From positions 38,538 to 102,537 of the forward strand of contig JAGLHT010000002.1 of NCBI GenBank assembly GCA_023143455.1: a stretch of DNA of 64,000 bases, given 5' to 3'. How positions within the stretch are numbered: position 1 is the first letter of the stretch; every line of letters starts with the position of its first letter. The notes beneath the pieces were generated by a model. It had not been told where the DNA came from, made no database searches, and saw nothing but the letters and a program-made list of their open reading frames with translations. This DNA is from Desulfobacterales bacterium (GTDB taxonomy: Bacteria; Desulfobacterota; Desulfobacteria; Desulfobacterales; Desulfobacteraceae). Shown piece after piece: positions 1-9,501 of the stretch. Both the position numbers and the translations under genes were made by a program.

Positions 1-1479
1 GAAACAAAGACTCAATATAAGATTCAAGGTTCCACCAAACCCGGAAACTATTGCAGCAGGATTACTTTGCTTAAGGTCTATAAAGATTGCTCCAAGTCCT
101 GTTGATAACCCGCAGATCGCGATTGAAACAGATAGTATAAGGATTATAGTAATAATCTGTATCTCTTTTTCCACATTAAGCATAGAGGAAGATATCAGGA
201 CAAGGGTTACGCTGATAATAATCATTGCAACTACAGATGAAAAAAACTTTGTTAAAACTATTCGTTTCATACTGGTAGGTGATAGCCCTATCACCCAGAA
301 GCCTTGCCCTTCTAGGCTCAACTCTGGATATATAAATCTTGAACCAAGCGAGGATAACACCATGGAAAGACAGAAAACGTTTAAAAACGCAATCATATTT
401 CTCCACATTGCATCTATATTATGATAATTAAAATTTCTTATATTTACAAAATATAAGCCTATCAATCCAAAAAATATTAACACTTGAGACCATTGAACAG
501 GGTCGCGAAAAAAAATCCTGATATCTTTTTTGATCATTGCCTTAATATCATGGGGTAAATAAATCTTATCAAGCCATTTAAACAATACTGGCGCTCTTTT
601 ATTATTCTGTCTTCCTTCCATGGTCGAAAGCCATGTATTATAGAATAATAATCTGCCAAGATCATTTATTAAAACCAAAAAACCTGTTGCGGTCAACATT
701 AAAAGCAACCAGAACATAAGCCCGCGAAGAATCTGTCCATTAGTTAAAGCCATTATTCCTTCAGAAGTCCAAAAGCTTGGCAGTATTGGGTTTGATGCTA
801 AGTTTAATCCGGGGAGCACGGTAGAAATGTCAAAAACTTCCATCTCTTTATCTACATTAAAATCAGTATTTATAAAAAAAACAACGACCAACATTAAACC
901 TGTGAATATAAGCAGAGACAGAAGAGTTTTTTTGGATTTTGGAATAAATCTTACAAAGATTATGATCGAAATTGAACCAATAGCTGAACATATTATTAAA
1001 AACGGGATGGAAAAAAGCAATGTCCATATTACAAAAAGAACTGACATTTCATTATATGCGGCATATGCTCCGACATAAGGGAGAATAATAAATACAAAAG
1101 CCCATGAGGAAAGGGCTGTGGATTCAAAAAATTTATATAGTGTAATTTGATTATATCCTGCAGGTCTAACAAGAAGAAAAGGAATCTCATCAGATCTGAA
1201 TATGGTTGAATAGGATGTGATAATACTTGAAAACACAAGCATTACTCCCATGCCAAGAAAGAAAAATGTGAATAATTTATTAATAATAATACTGCCAAAT
1301 CCGCTCATAGTATCAAAGTAGCGAAATCCACTATAAAACATCAGAGCCATACCTGTTATTAAAACAATTACCGAACAAAAAATGAAAAAGACTTTTAACT
1401 TTGACTGAATGCTCAATATTCTGCCAAGGTTATAAAAAGTGTACTTTATTTTTTTTAATATTGCTCTTTCAATGGACAT
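1..1479 (-). CDS. ABC-2 type exporter permease (partial, runs off left edge)
   Basis: Read on the minus strand from the ATG at 1479, the frame is open for all 493 codons to base 1, so the C-terminus is missing. The protein is strongly hydrophobic, with clusters of membrane segments near the N-terminus (FFIFCSVIVLITGMALMFY), around residues 110-180, and in the C-terminal half. Charged cytosolic stretches such as IKKDIRIFFRDPVQWSQ separate them, which is typical of large ABC-2 permeases. It starts one base after the stop of the ATPase gene, so the two are co-translated and probably form one exporter. The substrate is unknown. No close family was recognised beyond ABC-2 type, and the call rests on hydrophobicity and the neighbouring ATPase. 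Confidence 0.75.
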   Translation of the reverse strand, partial: MSIERAILKKIKYTFYNLGRILSIQSKLKVFFIFCSVIVLITGMALMFYSGFRYFDTMSGFGSIIINKLFTFFFLGMGVMLVFSSIITSYSTIFRSDEIPFLLVRPAGYNQITLYKFFESTALSSWAFVFIILPYVGAYAAYNEMSVLFVIWTLLFSIPFLIICSAIGSISIIIFVRFIPKSKKTLLSLLIFTGLMLVVVFFINTDFNVDKEMEVFDISTVLPGLNLASNPILPSFWTSEGIMALTNGQILRGLMFWLLLMLTATGFLVLINDLGRLLFYNTWLSTMEGRQNNKRAPVLFKWLDKIYLPHDIKAMIKKDIRIFFRDPVQWSQVLIFFGLIGLYFVNIRNFNYHNIDAMWRNMIAFLNVFCLSMVLSSLGSRFIYPELSLEGQGFWVIGLSPTSMKRIVLTKFFSSVVAMIIISVTLVLISSSMLNVEKEIQIITIILILSVSIAICGLSTGLGAIFIDLKQSNPAAIVSGFGGTLNLILSLCF

Positions 1480-1480
1480 A

Positions 1481-2224
1481 TCAATAATTACCTGTAAGGC
1501 TTAAAAAGATATCTTCAAGGTTGTTTTTTCCATGTCTTTCATAAAGCTCAGACAAAGTTCCTGTTTCAATAAGCTCTCCTCTCAATATTATCCCTATGCG
1601 ATGGGCAATATCCTCTGCCAAAGCCAGAATATGTGTGGTTAAAAAAATGGTCATCCCATTTCGTGCTTTCTCTTTTAAGAGATCCTTAATAAGGCGAATA
1701 GTATATGGATCAAGACCTATCAGTGGTTCATCAATAAAAAGAATCTCAGGGTCGTGCAAAAAAGTTGCGGCATAAATAAGTCTCTGGCGCAAACCATGGG
1801 AAAGATCTTTAACAAGTACATTTTTGTATTCTATTAATCCGAAAAGAGCAAAAGACTCTTCAAGTTTTTCATGTATACTTTCTTTATTAATATCGTATAA
1901 TTCCCCGGTAAATTCAAAAAACTCTGTTGTTGTTAGTCTTTCATACAAATAAGGCATATCAGGTATATAACCAATGATTTTTTTGGATGAGAGATGATCT
2001 GTTTCAGGGTCTATTCCATTAATCAATATAGAACCTGAAGATGCACGCAATAAACCTGTGAGTATTTTAATGGTTGTGGTTTTTCCGGCGCCGTTTGGTC
2101 CAAGAAAACAAAAAAGCTCACCTTTTCCAATATCTAATGTTAGATTCTTTACGGCTTCAAAACTATGGGGATTTTTTGCATCATTTGAACCATAGGTTTT
2201 GGATAATTTGTTAATTTTTATCAT
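1481..2224 (-). CDS. ABC transporter ATP-binding protein
   Basis: This 247-residue ATPase is the motor subunit of an ABC exporter in the cytoplasmic membrane. It has Walker A GPNGAGKTT, the ABC signature as LSHGLRQRL (canonical LSGGQ is LSHGL here), Walker B ILFIDEP and the switch histidine in TTH. The closing motif near residue 215 (HRIGIILRGELIETGTLSEL) is typical of the CcmA/NatA-like ABC-2 group. Its start overlaps the upstream transglutaminase-like gene by 14 bases, and the permease follows after one base, giving a tight three-gene operon. The shared operon suggests export or handling of a peptide or envelope substrate, but nothing in the sequence names it. Confidence 0.9.
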   Translation of the reverse strand: MIKINKLSKTYGSNDAKNPHSFEAVKNLTLDIGKGELFCFLGPNGAGKTTTIKILTGLLRASSGSILINGIDPETDHLSSKKIIGYIPDMPYLYERLTTTEFFEFTGELYDINKESIHEKLEESFALFGLIEYKNVLVKDLSHGLRQRLIYAATFLHDPEILFIDEPLIGLDPYTIRLIKDLLKEKARNGMTIFLTTHILALAEDIAHRIGIILRGELIETGTLSELYERHGKNNLEDIFLSLTGNY

Positions 2225-3758
2225 ATATAACCTCTGTCACTTCTATATTAAGCTGCCCCATAAGGGAGAACAATTGAAACTGATTTCCAATCTCTCCATT
2301 CACAATTGCAATATGTGTTGTATCAACATAGGTCTGCCCCCAGGTTGGATCCATTTCACGCCATGTATTGTCAATATAAACTGCGGGCCAGGCATGGTAA
2401 TAAAACCTATCCTTAGTAAAGGCAAGACCTGTTGTGATTCTTGTTGGAATCTTCGCTGCCCGAGCAAGTGCTGTGAATAGGTAAGTATGTTCATTGCAAT
2501 CGCCTTTCATTGTATGCAACACATCAAGAGCAGAAGGTATACTTATAGTAATTTCCTTTTTCACATTCTTGTGAACCCAATTAAATATTGCCTCTGCTTT
2601 GGCTTTATCATCATTACTATCAATCTTTTGAATAATTTTTTTTGCTGCCTTAATAATTTTAGAATGATCTGACTGAACAGCCATAGTCGATTTTAAAAAC
2701 TTAGAAAGAGTTTCATCAGGCATTTCACTGCTTTTTAAAAGTTCTTTACTATTGCCGTTAATTATCATCAATTCCGTTGCGGTTTCATTTAAACTCAATA
2801 TTTTCTGCCTGTCTGATTCAAAATTAAAACTTTTCAGATCCAAACCTTTTAATTTCAATCTAATTTCATCTGCATCAGGATCAACAGGTAAACCCCTGGG
2901 ACGAATTGCAAGCTTTGTAAGGATATCACTTTTGTTATCAGCATTATTAATGCTTTTCATTGCAAGATCACTTGTAGTTTTTTCCATTGTCCAACCAAAT
3001 GGTGTACTCTGCCTGACTGGCTGCCCTGTTGAAGAATCAATCCAGAGATTTGAAACAGCACCTTTCATATTGATAGATATATGAGTTGTTTCATATTCTT
3101 TTTTGTCAATTGTAATCTTCTCTTTCTTTACTCCTGTAAACATAATATTTGCCAAGGACATTGTTACAGGATCAAAGGTTAAAATTGAAAGTTTTTGACC
3201 AGGCTTTAATTTTTTCATTGCTATCTCAGTCATTGGTGAATAAATAACAACATCTTCAGGTATCTTCACTTTTCTTGACTGAGTTGTATCCCCTGTTGTT
3301 GTTGTAATTTTAAAAATTTCATCTTGAATTTTTTTACCATTAATTTTTAATGAATAACCTGATGATTTAATGAAAAAATAAAATTTTTGAAGTTGATAAA
3401 CATTATTTAAAACTGAATTGGTTTTTATACTAATCCGTTGATTTAAACCTCCAAGATTAATAGTAAAATTTAAAGCATTTTCGATTTTATAATGGTTCAC
3501 AGGGTCAGACTTTTCAACTTCCATTTTTGTATAACTGTATCCAACAGGAGAACCGTTCACTAAGATTCGCATCCAGGAATCAATAAGCAAAACATCTTTT
3601 GAGATAATACTCTTGTATCCATCCAATTTGTGAGTAAAAAATTCAGGATACGCCTCATACCTTACAAGCCATCCGAACGCGCTCAACCATGATATAAACA
3701 GAATAATTTTTACTAAAAGGAATCTTTTTTTCTTTTTTTGAGCATCAATTAATTTCAT
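2211..3758 (-). CDS. Transglutaminase-like domain membrane protein
   Basis: This 515-residue protein has a basic N-terminus and one membrane anchor (about residues 14-32, FLLVKIILFISWLSAFGWL), with the rest predicted outside the membrane. The C-terminal third is a transglutaminase-like (papain-fold) domain. The Cys lies in MKGDCNEHTYLF, the His in RFYYHAWPAVY and the Asp in REMDPTWGQ, giving the expected Cys-His-Asp order. The region before it (about 50-390) is beta-rich and not assigned. Bacterial members are often proteases or envelope-maturation factors rather than cross-linkers. It is the first gene of an operon with the ABC ATPase and permease, so it may act on what they export; this is inference. 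Confidence 0.85.
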   Translation of the reverse strand: MKLIDAQKKKKRFLLVKIILFISWLSAFGWLVRYEAYPEFFTHKLDGYKSIISKDVLLIDSWMRILVNGSPVGYSYTKMEVEKSDPVNHYKIENALNFTINLGGLNQRISIKTNSVLNNVYQLQKFYFFIKSSGYSLKINGKKIQDEIFKITTTTGDTTQSRKVKIPEDVVIYSPMTEIAMKKLKPGQKLSILTFDPVTMSLANIMFTGVKKEKITIDKKEYETTHISINMKGAVSNLWIDSSTGQPVRQSTPFGWTMEKTTSDLAMKSINNADNKSDILTKLAIRPRGLPVDPDADEIRLKLKGLDLKSFNFESDRQKILSLNETATELMIINGNSKELLKSSEMPDETLSKFLKSTMAVQSDHSKIIKAAKKIIQKIDSNDDKAKAEAIFNWVHKNVKKEITISIPSALDVLHTMKGDCNEHTYLFTALARAAKIPTRITTGLAFTKDRFYYHAWPAVYIDNTWREMDPTWGQTYVDTTHIAIVNGEIGNQFQLFSLMGQLNIEVTEVIYDKN

Positions 3759-3909
3759 CTATTTATTTTATCAATCTGCAAGCTATGTGTAAAGTGCAAT
3801 TCATAAAACTATTTTAAGGAACAAATAAATATAATTCCTTGATATATAATGTCTTTAAAGGTATTATTAAAATATATTTCAAATTCGCATAATTTTGATT
3901 ATTATTTTT

Positions 3910-3932
3910 CTTTTAGCGCATCATGCTAAAAG
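3910..3932 (+). promoter_or_regulatory. Hairpin abutting the ribosome-binding site of the hybrid kinase gene
   Basis: CTTTTAGC (3910-3917) and GCTAAAAG (3925-3932) form a perfect 8-bp stem with a 7-base loop. The Shine-Dalgarno GAGGGG begins at the next base, and the ATG follows at 3945. In the mRNA the stem would sit directly against the ribosome site. Whether it is a control element, an operator, or chance in AT-rich DNA cannot be told from one copy. Confidence 0.35.
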
Positions 3933-3944
3933 AGGGGAAATCAA

Positions 3945-6245
3945 ATGAAACTTCGTAATGTTATGGACAATTCTGTTGAACCCATTGTAATTTACAATAA
4001 AGACGGCCTTGTAAATTATATAAACCCTGCATTTGAAAGAGTTTTTGGGTGGTCCCCTGGCGAACTTATGGGGAAAAAAATAGATTTTGTACCTAAAGAG
4101 GCAGAAGCCCAGACAAAAGAGGCTATTGCAAGCATTATGCGTGGAGAAACATGCTATGCCATGGAAACTCTACGGAAAACAAAAGACAATAAAATTCTTA
4201 ATACCAGAGTTAGTGCAGCTACGATATTGAATGATACAGGAAAAATCGATGGCTTAATCGTGAACCTCCAAGATATTACAAATATTATTCAGACGCGGGA
4301 GGCAGCTCAGAAAGCTGACCTTGCAAAAAGCGAATTTCTGTTAAATGTCAGCCATGAATTAAGAACACCAATGAATGGCATAATGGGGATGATAAATTTG
4401 TTACTCGACACAGAATTGGATAGCAATCAAATAGAACTTGCTGAAATTATACAAAAAAATGCTGATTCGCTTATGAATGTTATAAACAACATCCTTGATT
4501 TTTCTAAAATTGAAGCTGGCAAGCTTGAATACGAAACCATTAATTTTGATTTAAGAACTACTATTGAAGAAGCTGAAAAACAAATATCAATAAAAACGAA
4601 TGAAAAAAAACTTAAACTCGATATTTTTGTCCATCAGTTTGTCCCTTCTCTCATAAAAGGTGATCCTCAACTATTACGCCAAATACTTCTTAACCTTGCA
4701 GACAATGCTGTAAAGTTCACAAATCAAGGCAAAATAAAAATTGCTGTGACTCTTGAAAAAGAGGACAAAACAAGTGCTGTTATTCGTTTTGAGATAATTG
4801 ATAGTGGAGTTGGTATCAACTCTGATAAAAAAGATATAATTATTAAATCATTTTCCAAGGCAGACGGATCAGTAACACGCGCGCAAGGAGATATCGGCTT
4901 AGGGCTTACCATTGCAAAACAGCTTGTCGCTTTGATGAATGGTAAACTAGGAGTTGAAAGTAAGCTAGGACATGGGTCAACTTTCTGGTTCACAGCTCTG
5001 TTTGAAAAACAATCACAAGGTTTATACAAAGAGACTGCAACTTCTGAAAACATTAAGGGAAAAAATATTCTAATCGTGGATGACAATACCACTAACCGCT
5101 TTTTTTTAAAAAAGCAGGTATCAGCTTGGGAATGTACTTTTGTTGAAGCAATAAATGGCAAAGATGCTCTTGAAAAACTAGCTAATAACACTTCAAGGCA
5201 ATTTGATATTGCACTCCTTGATATGCAGATGCCTGAGATGAATGGTGAATTTCTGGCACAAAAAATCAAATCAGATCCAAATTTTTCCAATATAATTTTA
5301 ATTATGCTGACATCTGTTGGCAAAAAAGGCGATGTTGCAAGATTAAAAAAAATTGGCTGCGCTGCATATCTTCCAAAGCCTGTTAAACCACACCTGCTTT
5401 ACGACTGCATTATCAAAGCTTTGACAGCATATAAACAGGGGAAAAATGAAATTATCACTCGCCATTCCCTGATAGAGGGCAAAAAACAGAATGTTCATAT
5501 ACTGCTTGCCCAAAGCAACATTACAAGTCAAAAGATGTATTTAGACATTCTTGGTAAATCTGGTTACAAGGTTGATGTAGTTCCAAACGGAGTACAGGCA
5601 ATAGAGGCATTTAAAACAGGAAAGTATAACCTGATATTAATGAATGAAAATATGCCAGAAATGAATGGGTTTGATGCTACAAAAAATATCCGAGCATTGG
5701 AAAAGCAACAAGGGTCAAAAAGGATTCCAATCCTTGGAATAACAGATAATACTATGAGTCAAGATAGAAAGAAATGCCTTTCTTTAGGAATGGACGACCA
5801 TCTCCCTAAAACTATAGATTCAATAAACCTCATTAAAACAATTGATAAATGGGCTGCACAAAATCAAGTATTTTTAAAAACACTTTCTCCTAAAAACCAG
5901 GGTCTTATTTTTAATCTTGAAGATGCCCTTGAAAGAGCAATGGATGACAAATCATTTCTTGAAATGATTTTAGAAGAATTTATGAGAGGATTACCACTTC
6001 ATATTGATTCTATAAAAGAAGCAATATTAAAAGAGGACAAATACAGTTTAATAAGGGAATCTCACTCTTTAAAAGGTTCCTCCTCAAATGTTGGTGCTAT
6101 CGGGATAAGCTCAACAGCAGCAGAACTCGAAACTGCAGGAACAAGTGATGCCCTCAGCTCATGCACTAAAACATTAAGTAAGCTTGAAAACGAAGTTACA
6201 CGTTTTTGCGAACATATAAACAAAATTGAATGGAGAAATATATGA
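3945..6245 (+). CDS. Hybrid sensor histidine kinase (PAS-HisKA-HATPase-REC-REC-HPt)
   Basis: This 766-residue soluble kinase starts the two-component operon. Order: PAS (about 5-115); HisKA with the phospho-accepting His137 in SHELRTPMNG; HATPase (about 245-365, N box LLNLADNAVKF, G1 DSGVGI, G2 GLGLTIA); REC1 (about 382-500, IVDDNT and LDMQMPEMNG); REC2 (about 515-640); and an HPt domain (about 665-766, His707 in SHSLKGSS). REC2 looks dead: Asn567 replaces the phospho-Asp (LILMNENMPEMNG), and the acidic pair has become LLAQSN. No membrane segment is visible, so it probably senses a cytoplasmic cue through PAS. The start follows a strong GAGGGG. The stop overlaps the next gene's ATG (ATGA). 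Confidence 0.93.
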   Translation: MKLRNVMDNSVEPIVIYNKDGLVNYINPAFERVFGWSPGELMGKKIDFVPKEAEAQTKEAIASIMRGETCYAMETLRKTKDNKILNTRVSAATILNDTGKIDGLIVNLQDITNIIQTREAAQKADLAKSEFLLNVSHELRTPMNGIMGMINLLLDTELDSNQIELAEIIQKNADSLMNVINNILDFSKIEAGKLEYETINFDLRTTIEEAEKQISIKTNEKKLKLDIFVHQFVPSLIKGDPQLLRQILLNLADNAVKFTNQGKIKIAVTLEKEDKTSAVIRFEIIDSGVGINSDKKDIIIKSFSKADGSVTRAQGDIGLGLTIAKQLVALMNGKLGVESKLGHGSTFWFTALFEKQSQGLYKETATSENIKGKNILIVDDNTTNRFFLKKQVSAWECTFVEAINGKDALEKLANNTSRQFDIALLDMQMPEMNGEFLAQKIKSDPNFSNIILIMLTSVGKKGDVARLKKIGCAAYLPKPVKPHLLYDCIIKALTAYKQGKNEIITRHSLIEGKKQNVHILLAQSNITSQKMYLDILGKSGYKVDVVPNGVQAIEAFKTGKYNLILMNENMPEMNGFDATKNIRALEKQQGSKRIPILGITDNTMSQDRKKCLSLGMDDHLPKTIDSINLIKTIDKWAAQNQVFLKTLSPKNQGLIFNLEDALERAMDDKSFLEMILEEFMRGLPLHIDSIKEAILKEDKYSLIRESHSLKGSSSNVGAIGISSTAAELETAGTSDALSSCTKTLSKLENEVTRFCEHINKIEWRNI

Positions 6246-7510
6246 AAATCCTTATCGCAGAAGATGACTATGTCTCGCGGCTTTTATTAAAAAAATCTAT
6301 CTCGGCAATGGATCATGAAGTGCTTGAAGCTGTAGACGGGCAGCAAGGATTGGATTTGTTTCAAGAGAATGAACCATCCATGGTAATTACTGACTGGATG
6401 ATGCCTAAAATAGATGGATTGGAACTGTGCAAAAAAATAAGATCTTCTGGCAAAAAAACTTACACCTATATAATGCTTTTAACAGCAAAAGATAAGATCT
6501 CTGATCTTGTAGAAGTATTTGCTGCAGGTGCAGACGATTATATCACAAAACCTTTCAAACCCGACGAGTTAAAATCCAGAATCAAAACAGGAGAAAGAAT
6601 TTTAACTTTAGAACACAACCATCACAAGCTACAACAAGAGATGACTGAAAAAAACTTTGAACTTGATAAGGCACTAAAGGATTTAAAAGAGACCCAGTCC
6701 CAGATACTGCAATCTGAAAAAATGGCTTCCATAGGCCAACTAGCTGCCGGTGTTGCCCATGAAATTAACAACCCAATTGGGTTTGTAGGAAGTAATCTTT
6801 CAACTCTTACCGATTACTTAAAAGATTTTAATACGCTTTTAGGACATTACAATTTAATGAAACAAAACCTAAAAGATACGGATTTGGAAAAATTACCCGA
6901 CAACATAAAAATCATAACTGAAACCATAGAAAAGTTTGAAGAAGAAATTGATATTGATTACTTAAAAGATGATATTCCAGAACTTTTAGGTGATTGTGCT
7001 GAAGGGACAGAACGAGTAAGAAAAATTGTTGCTGATTTGAAAAATTTTGCCCACCCCGGAAACGACAAAATAAAACTTGTGAATGTAAATCAAGGGATAG
7101 AATCAACATTAAACGTTGTAAGCAATGAGATTAAATATAAAGCCCAGGTTATAAAAGAATTTGGAGAAATTCCTCTTGTTGAAGGATATCCTCAGCAGAT
7201 AAATCAGGTTTTTATGAATATTTTAGTAAATGCTGCCCAAGCCATTGAGGAAAAAGGGGAAATCCATATTAAAACACAACAAGATAACAAAGACGTTAAA
7301 ATAACGATTTCTGATAATGGATCTGGTATTGAAGAAAAAAATATTGCAAAAATATTTGATCCATTTTTTACAACCAAACCTGTAGGGAAAGGAACTGGCC
7401 TTGGGATGAATATTGCCTATAATATCATTAAAAAACATAAAGGAACTATTGATATAAAAAGCAAAGTAGGGTCAGGAACAACCTTTACAATAATATTGCC
7501 GGGAAAATAA
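6242..7510 (+). CDS. Response regulator-histidine kinase fusion (REC-HisKA-HATPase)
   Basis: This soluble protein of about 422 residues has an N-terminal receiver (ILIAEDDY, phospho-Asp in [12 protein letters not shown], Lys in YITKPF). A coiled-coil linker follows, then HisKA ([19 protein letters not shown]) and HATPase ([26 protein letters not shown]). I chose the ATG at 6242 over 6230 because GGAG lies about seven bases upstream, it overlaps the previous stop as ATGA, and the receiver begins immediately. The H-box type (HEINNPIGF) belongs to the group often found downstream of receivers in delta-proteobacterial relays. A plausible job is to take phosphate from the upstream hybrid kinase's HPt and control its own kinase; this is inference. 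Confidence 0.9.
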   Translation: MKILIAEDDYVSRLLLKKSISAMDHEVLEAVDGQQGLDLFQENEPSMVITDWMMPKIDGLELCKKIRSSGKKTYTYIMLLTAKDKISDLVEVFAAGADDYITKPFKPDELKSRIKTGERILTLEHNHHKLQQEMTEKNFELDKALKDLKETQSQILQSEKMASIGQLAAGVAHEINNPIGFVGSNLSTLTDYLKDFNTLLGHYNLMKQNLKDTDLEKLPDNIKIITETIEKFEEEIDIDYLKDDIPELLGDCAEGTERVRKIVADLKNFAHPGNDKIKLVNVNQGIESTLNVVSNEIKYKAQVIKEFGEIPLVEGYPQQINQVFMNILVNAAQAIEEKGEIHIKTQQDNKDVKITISDNGSGIEEKNIAKIFDPFFTTKPVGKGTGLGMNIAYNIIKKHKGTIDIKSKVGSGTTFTIILPGK

Positions 7511-7513
7511 GTC

Positions 7514-8269
7514 ATGGAATTAGAATATGATGTTGAATATACAAACACAATTCTTTTAGTAGATAATGAAAAAAGCATTTTAAATTCATTAAAACGTCTG
7601 TTAAGAAAAGAAGAATATAAAGTAATCACAGCCTCAAGTGGAAAAGAAGGACTTGAGATACTCAGAGACAATAATGTTCAGGTTATAATTTCTGACCAGA
7701 GAATGCCTGGAATGAGCGGGACTGAATTTTTTTCAAAAGTCATAGAAGAATTCCCTGATATTATTAGAATCATTCTTTCCGGCTACACTGACGTTGATGT
7801 AGTAATAGATACTATCAATAAAGGCAGTATTTACAAATTTTTTCACAAGCCCTGGAATGATCAGGGCATAATTTTAGAAATACGGCAAGCTTTTGAGCAT
7901 TATAAGCTTGTTCAGGACAACGCTAGGCTTAGCTTTCAAAACAAAGCTCTGCAATTATATCATGCGGTTTTAGAAAATATTTCTTTTCCAATTATTGGAA
8001 TTAATACAGAAAAAGCTATTGCTATTTATAACAGCATGGCATCAAAAATGCAGCTTGATAATGATAACATTGATCTTAAAATCGGCTCAAAAATTTCAGA
8101 TTCTTTTCCTGAAAACATAGTAAATATCATAAACAACTGCTTTGAAAACAATAAGTCAGAAACCTTAGAATATTTAAATGAAAATAAAGGGTCATACAAT
8201 ATCACTTGTACACCATTTACAGGGCGTTTTTCAGGTAAGGGTGTTGTTCTGTCATTTATACGCCCATAA
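7514..8269 (+). CDS. RpfG-type receiver with C-terminal PAS-like domain
   Basis: This 251-residue response regulator has no DNA-binding output. The receiver (about 10-130) has the DNE acidic patch, Asp61 in ISDQRMPGMSG, and the signature GYTDVDVVIDTINKGSIYKFFHKPW of RpfG-type receivers. A short helix leads to a PAS-like region (about 150-250, FPIIGINTEKAIAIYNSMA), which could sense a small ligand or mediate dimerisation. It begins three bases after the previous stop, within the same operon. Its receiver closely resembles those of the minus-strand proteins at 11980 and 14881, so these are probably paralogues exchanging phosphate with a shared set of kinases. No catalytic domain is present. Confidence 0.85.
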   Translation: MELEYDVEYTNTILLVDNEKSILNSLKRLLRKEEYKVITASSGKEGLEILRDNNVQVIISDQRMPGMSGTEFFSKVIEEFPDIIRIILSGYTDVDVVIDTINKGSIYKFFHKPWNDQGIILEIRQAFEHYKLVQDNARLSFQNKALQLYHAVLENISFPIIGINTEKAIAIYNSMASKMQLDNDNIDLKIGSKISDSFPENIVNIINNCFENNKSETLEYLNENKGSYNITCTPFTGRFSGKGVVLSFIRP

Positions 8270-8288
8270 ACAGATAAGAGGTTTTAAA

Positions 8289-9476
8289 ATGAATACAATC
8301 CTTGCAGTTGATGATGAAAAACAGAACCTTAATGCAATAAAACGTATTTTTAAAAAACACAATCACAATCTCTTTTTTGCCTTAAGCGGTGAAGAAGCTT
8401 TAAGGCAAGTTACAAAAGAAAACCCCTCCATTGTTATTTTAGATATCATGATGCCAGGAATAGGCGGGATAGAAACTTGCTCAAGAATAAAAAAGATAGA
8501 TAAAAACATCATGGTGCTTATAGTTTCAGGTAATGCAACTGTTGATGACAGACTTGAAGCTTATACAGCTTTAGCTGATGATTATCTTGCCAAGCCCTAT
8601 GACCCTGATGAACTTATTGCAAAGGTTGAAATTCTTTTAAGACTATATAATGCAAAACAAAAATTAAAAGAAGTGAACCTGCACCTTGAAGAAACAGTAA
8701 AAAAAAGAACTGAAGAGCTTGTTACAAGAGAAAGACAGGCAATTGTAGGCAAAATGGTACAAGGGATTGTTCATAATCTCAGGGGGCCTGTTTCTGCTGC
8801 ATACGGAAATGTTCAGTTAATGGAGATGAATTTTAACTCTTTTTTGGAATCTTTACCTTCAATGGACGAAAAAACTTCTGCTCTTGCAGATAAAATTAAA
8901 AAAAGCAGCTCATATGTATTCAAAGCTATTGAAAAAACTTCTGAGCTTATTGATACCCTACTTATTCAGGGCGGTTCAAACCCAAATGAAATAAAACAGT
9001 CTCTTAATTTAAATAACCTGATTGCAAAAGAACTTAAATTTATCCATTCTGAAACCATTATGAAATATAGAGTTAGGGTTAAGTTAAGTCTTGAAGATGA
9101 TATTCCATTAATTAAAGGAATATATAGTGATTTTTCGCAAATTTTCTATAACATTGTAAATAACGCTTGTGAGGCAATGAAAAATTCAGAAAATAAGCAG
9201 ATTACTATTTCAAGTTCCAGCAGATCAACAGGAATTTCAATCTCTTTTTCAGATACAGGTTCGGGAATTGATCCTGACAAAATATCTTTGATCTTTGATC
9301 CGTTTTACTCAACCAAATCAAAATCAAGTGAAACCAAGTCAGGTTCAGGCTTAGGACTTTTTGTTTGTTCAAGACTTATGACTGAATATCAGGGTTTTAT
9401 TGCTGTTAATAATAATGAACATGAAGGATCCACTTTCACAGTTATGATACCTTTATCTAATGTATTCAAAACATAA
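8289..9476 (+). CDS. Response regulator-histidine kinase fusion with atypical H-box
   Basis: This 395-residue protein has a receiver (LAVDDEKQNL, LDIMMPGIGG, LAKPYDPDEL; about 1-120), a coiled coil (about 125-155), HisKA and HATPase (NNACEAM, DTGSGIDP, GSGLGLFV). The H-box reads GKMVQGIVHNLRGPVSAAYG: the usual Glu or Asp after the His is Asn, as in some receiver-linked kinases whose activity is not proven. I chose the ATG at 8289, which follows AGAGG; a longer frame from 8178 would extend into the previous gene without domain support. It is the last gene of the plus-strand two-component operon and converges on the DUF342 gene 25 bases away. Confidence 0.88.
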   Translation: MNTILAVDDEKQNLNAIKRIFKKHNHNLFFALSGEEALRQVTKENPSIVILDIMMPGIGGIETCSRIKKIDKNIMVLIVSGNATVDDRLEAYTALADDYLAKPYDPDELIAKVEILLRLYNAKQKLKEVNLHLEETVKKRTEELVTRERQAIVGKMVQGIVHNLRGPVSAAYGNVQLMEMNFNSFLESLPSMDEKTSALADKIKKSSSYVFKAIEKTSELIDTLLIQGGSNPNEIKQSLNLNNLIAKELKFIHSETIMKYRVRVKLSLEDDIPLIKGIYSDFSQIFYNIVNNACEAMKNSENKQITISSSSRSTGISISFSDTGSGIDPDKISLIFDPFYSTKSKSSETKSGSGLGLFVCSRLMTEYQGFIAVNNNEHEGSTFTVMIPLSNVFKT

Positions 9477-9501
9477 TACTACAGACGATACAATTATTGC
9501 C

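Noticed and set aside
827..1078. Plus-strand frame across the ABC permease gene
   Set aside because: It is antisense to a continuous hydrophobic frame that runs from 1479 to the window edge and is coupled to the ATPase gene.
4724..5323. 199-codon minus-strand frame within the PAS hybrid kinase
   Set aside because: Antisense shadow of HATPase and REC1, both clearly recognised on the plus strand.
8178..8288. N-terminal extension of the REC-kinase gene
   Set aside because: It lies inside the previous gene in another frame; the receiver starts at the ATG at 8289, which has its own AGAGG.
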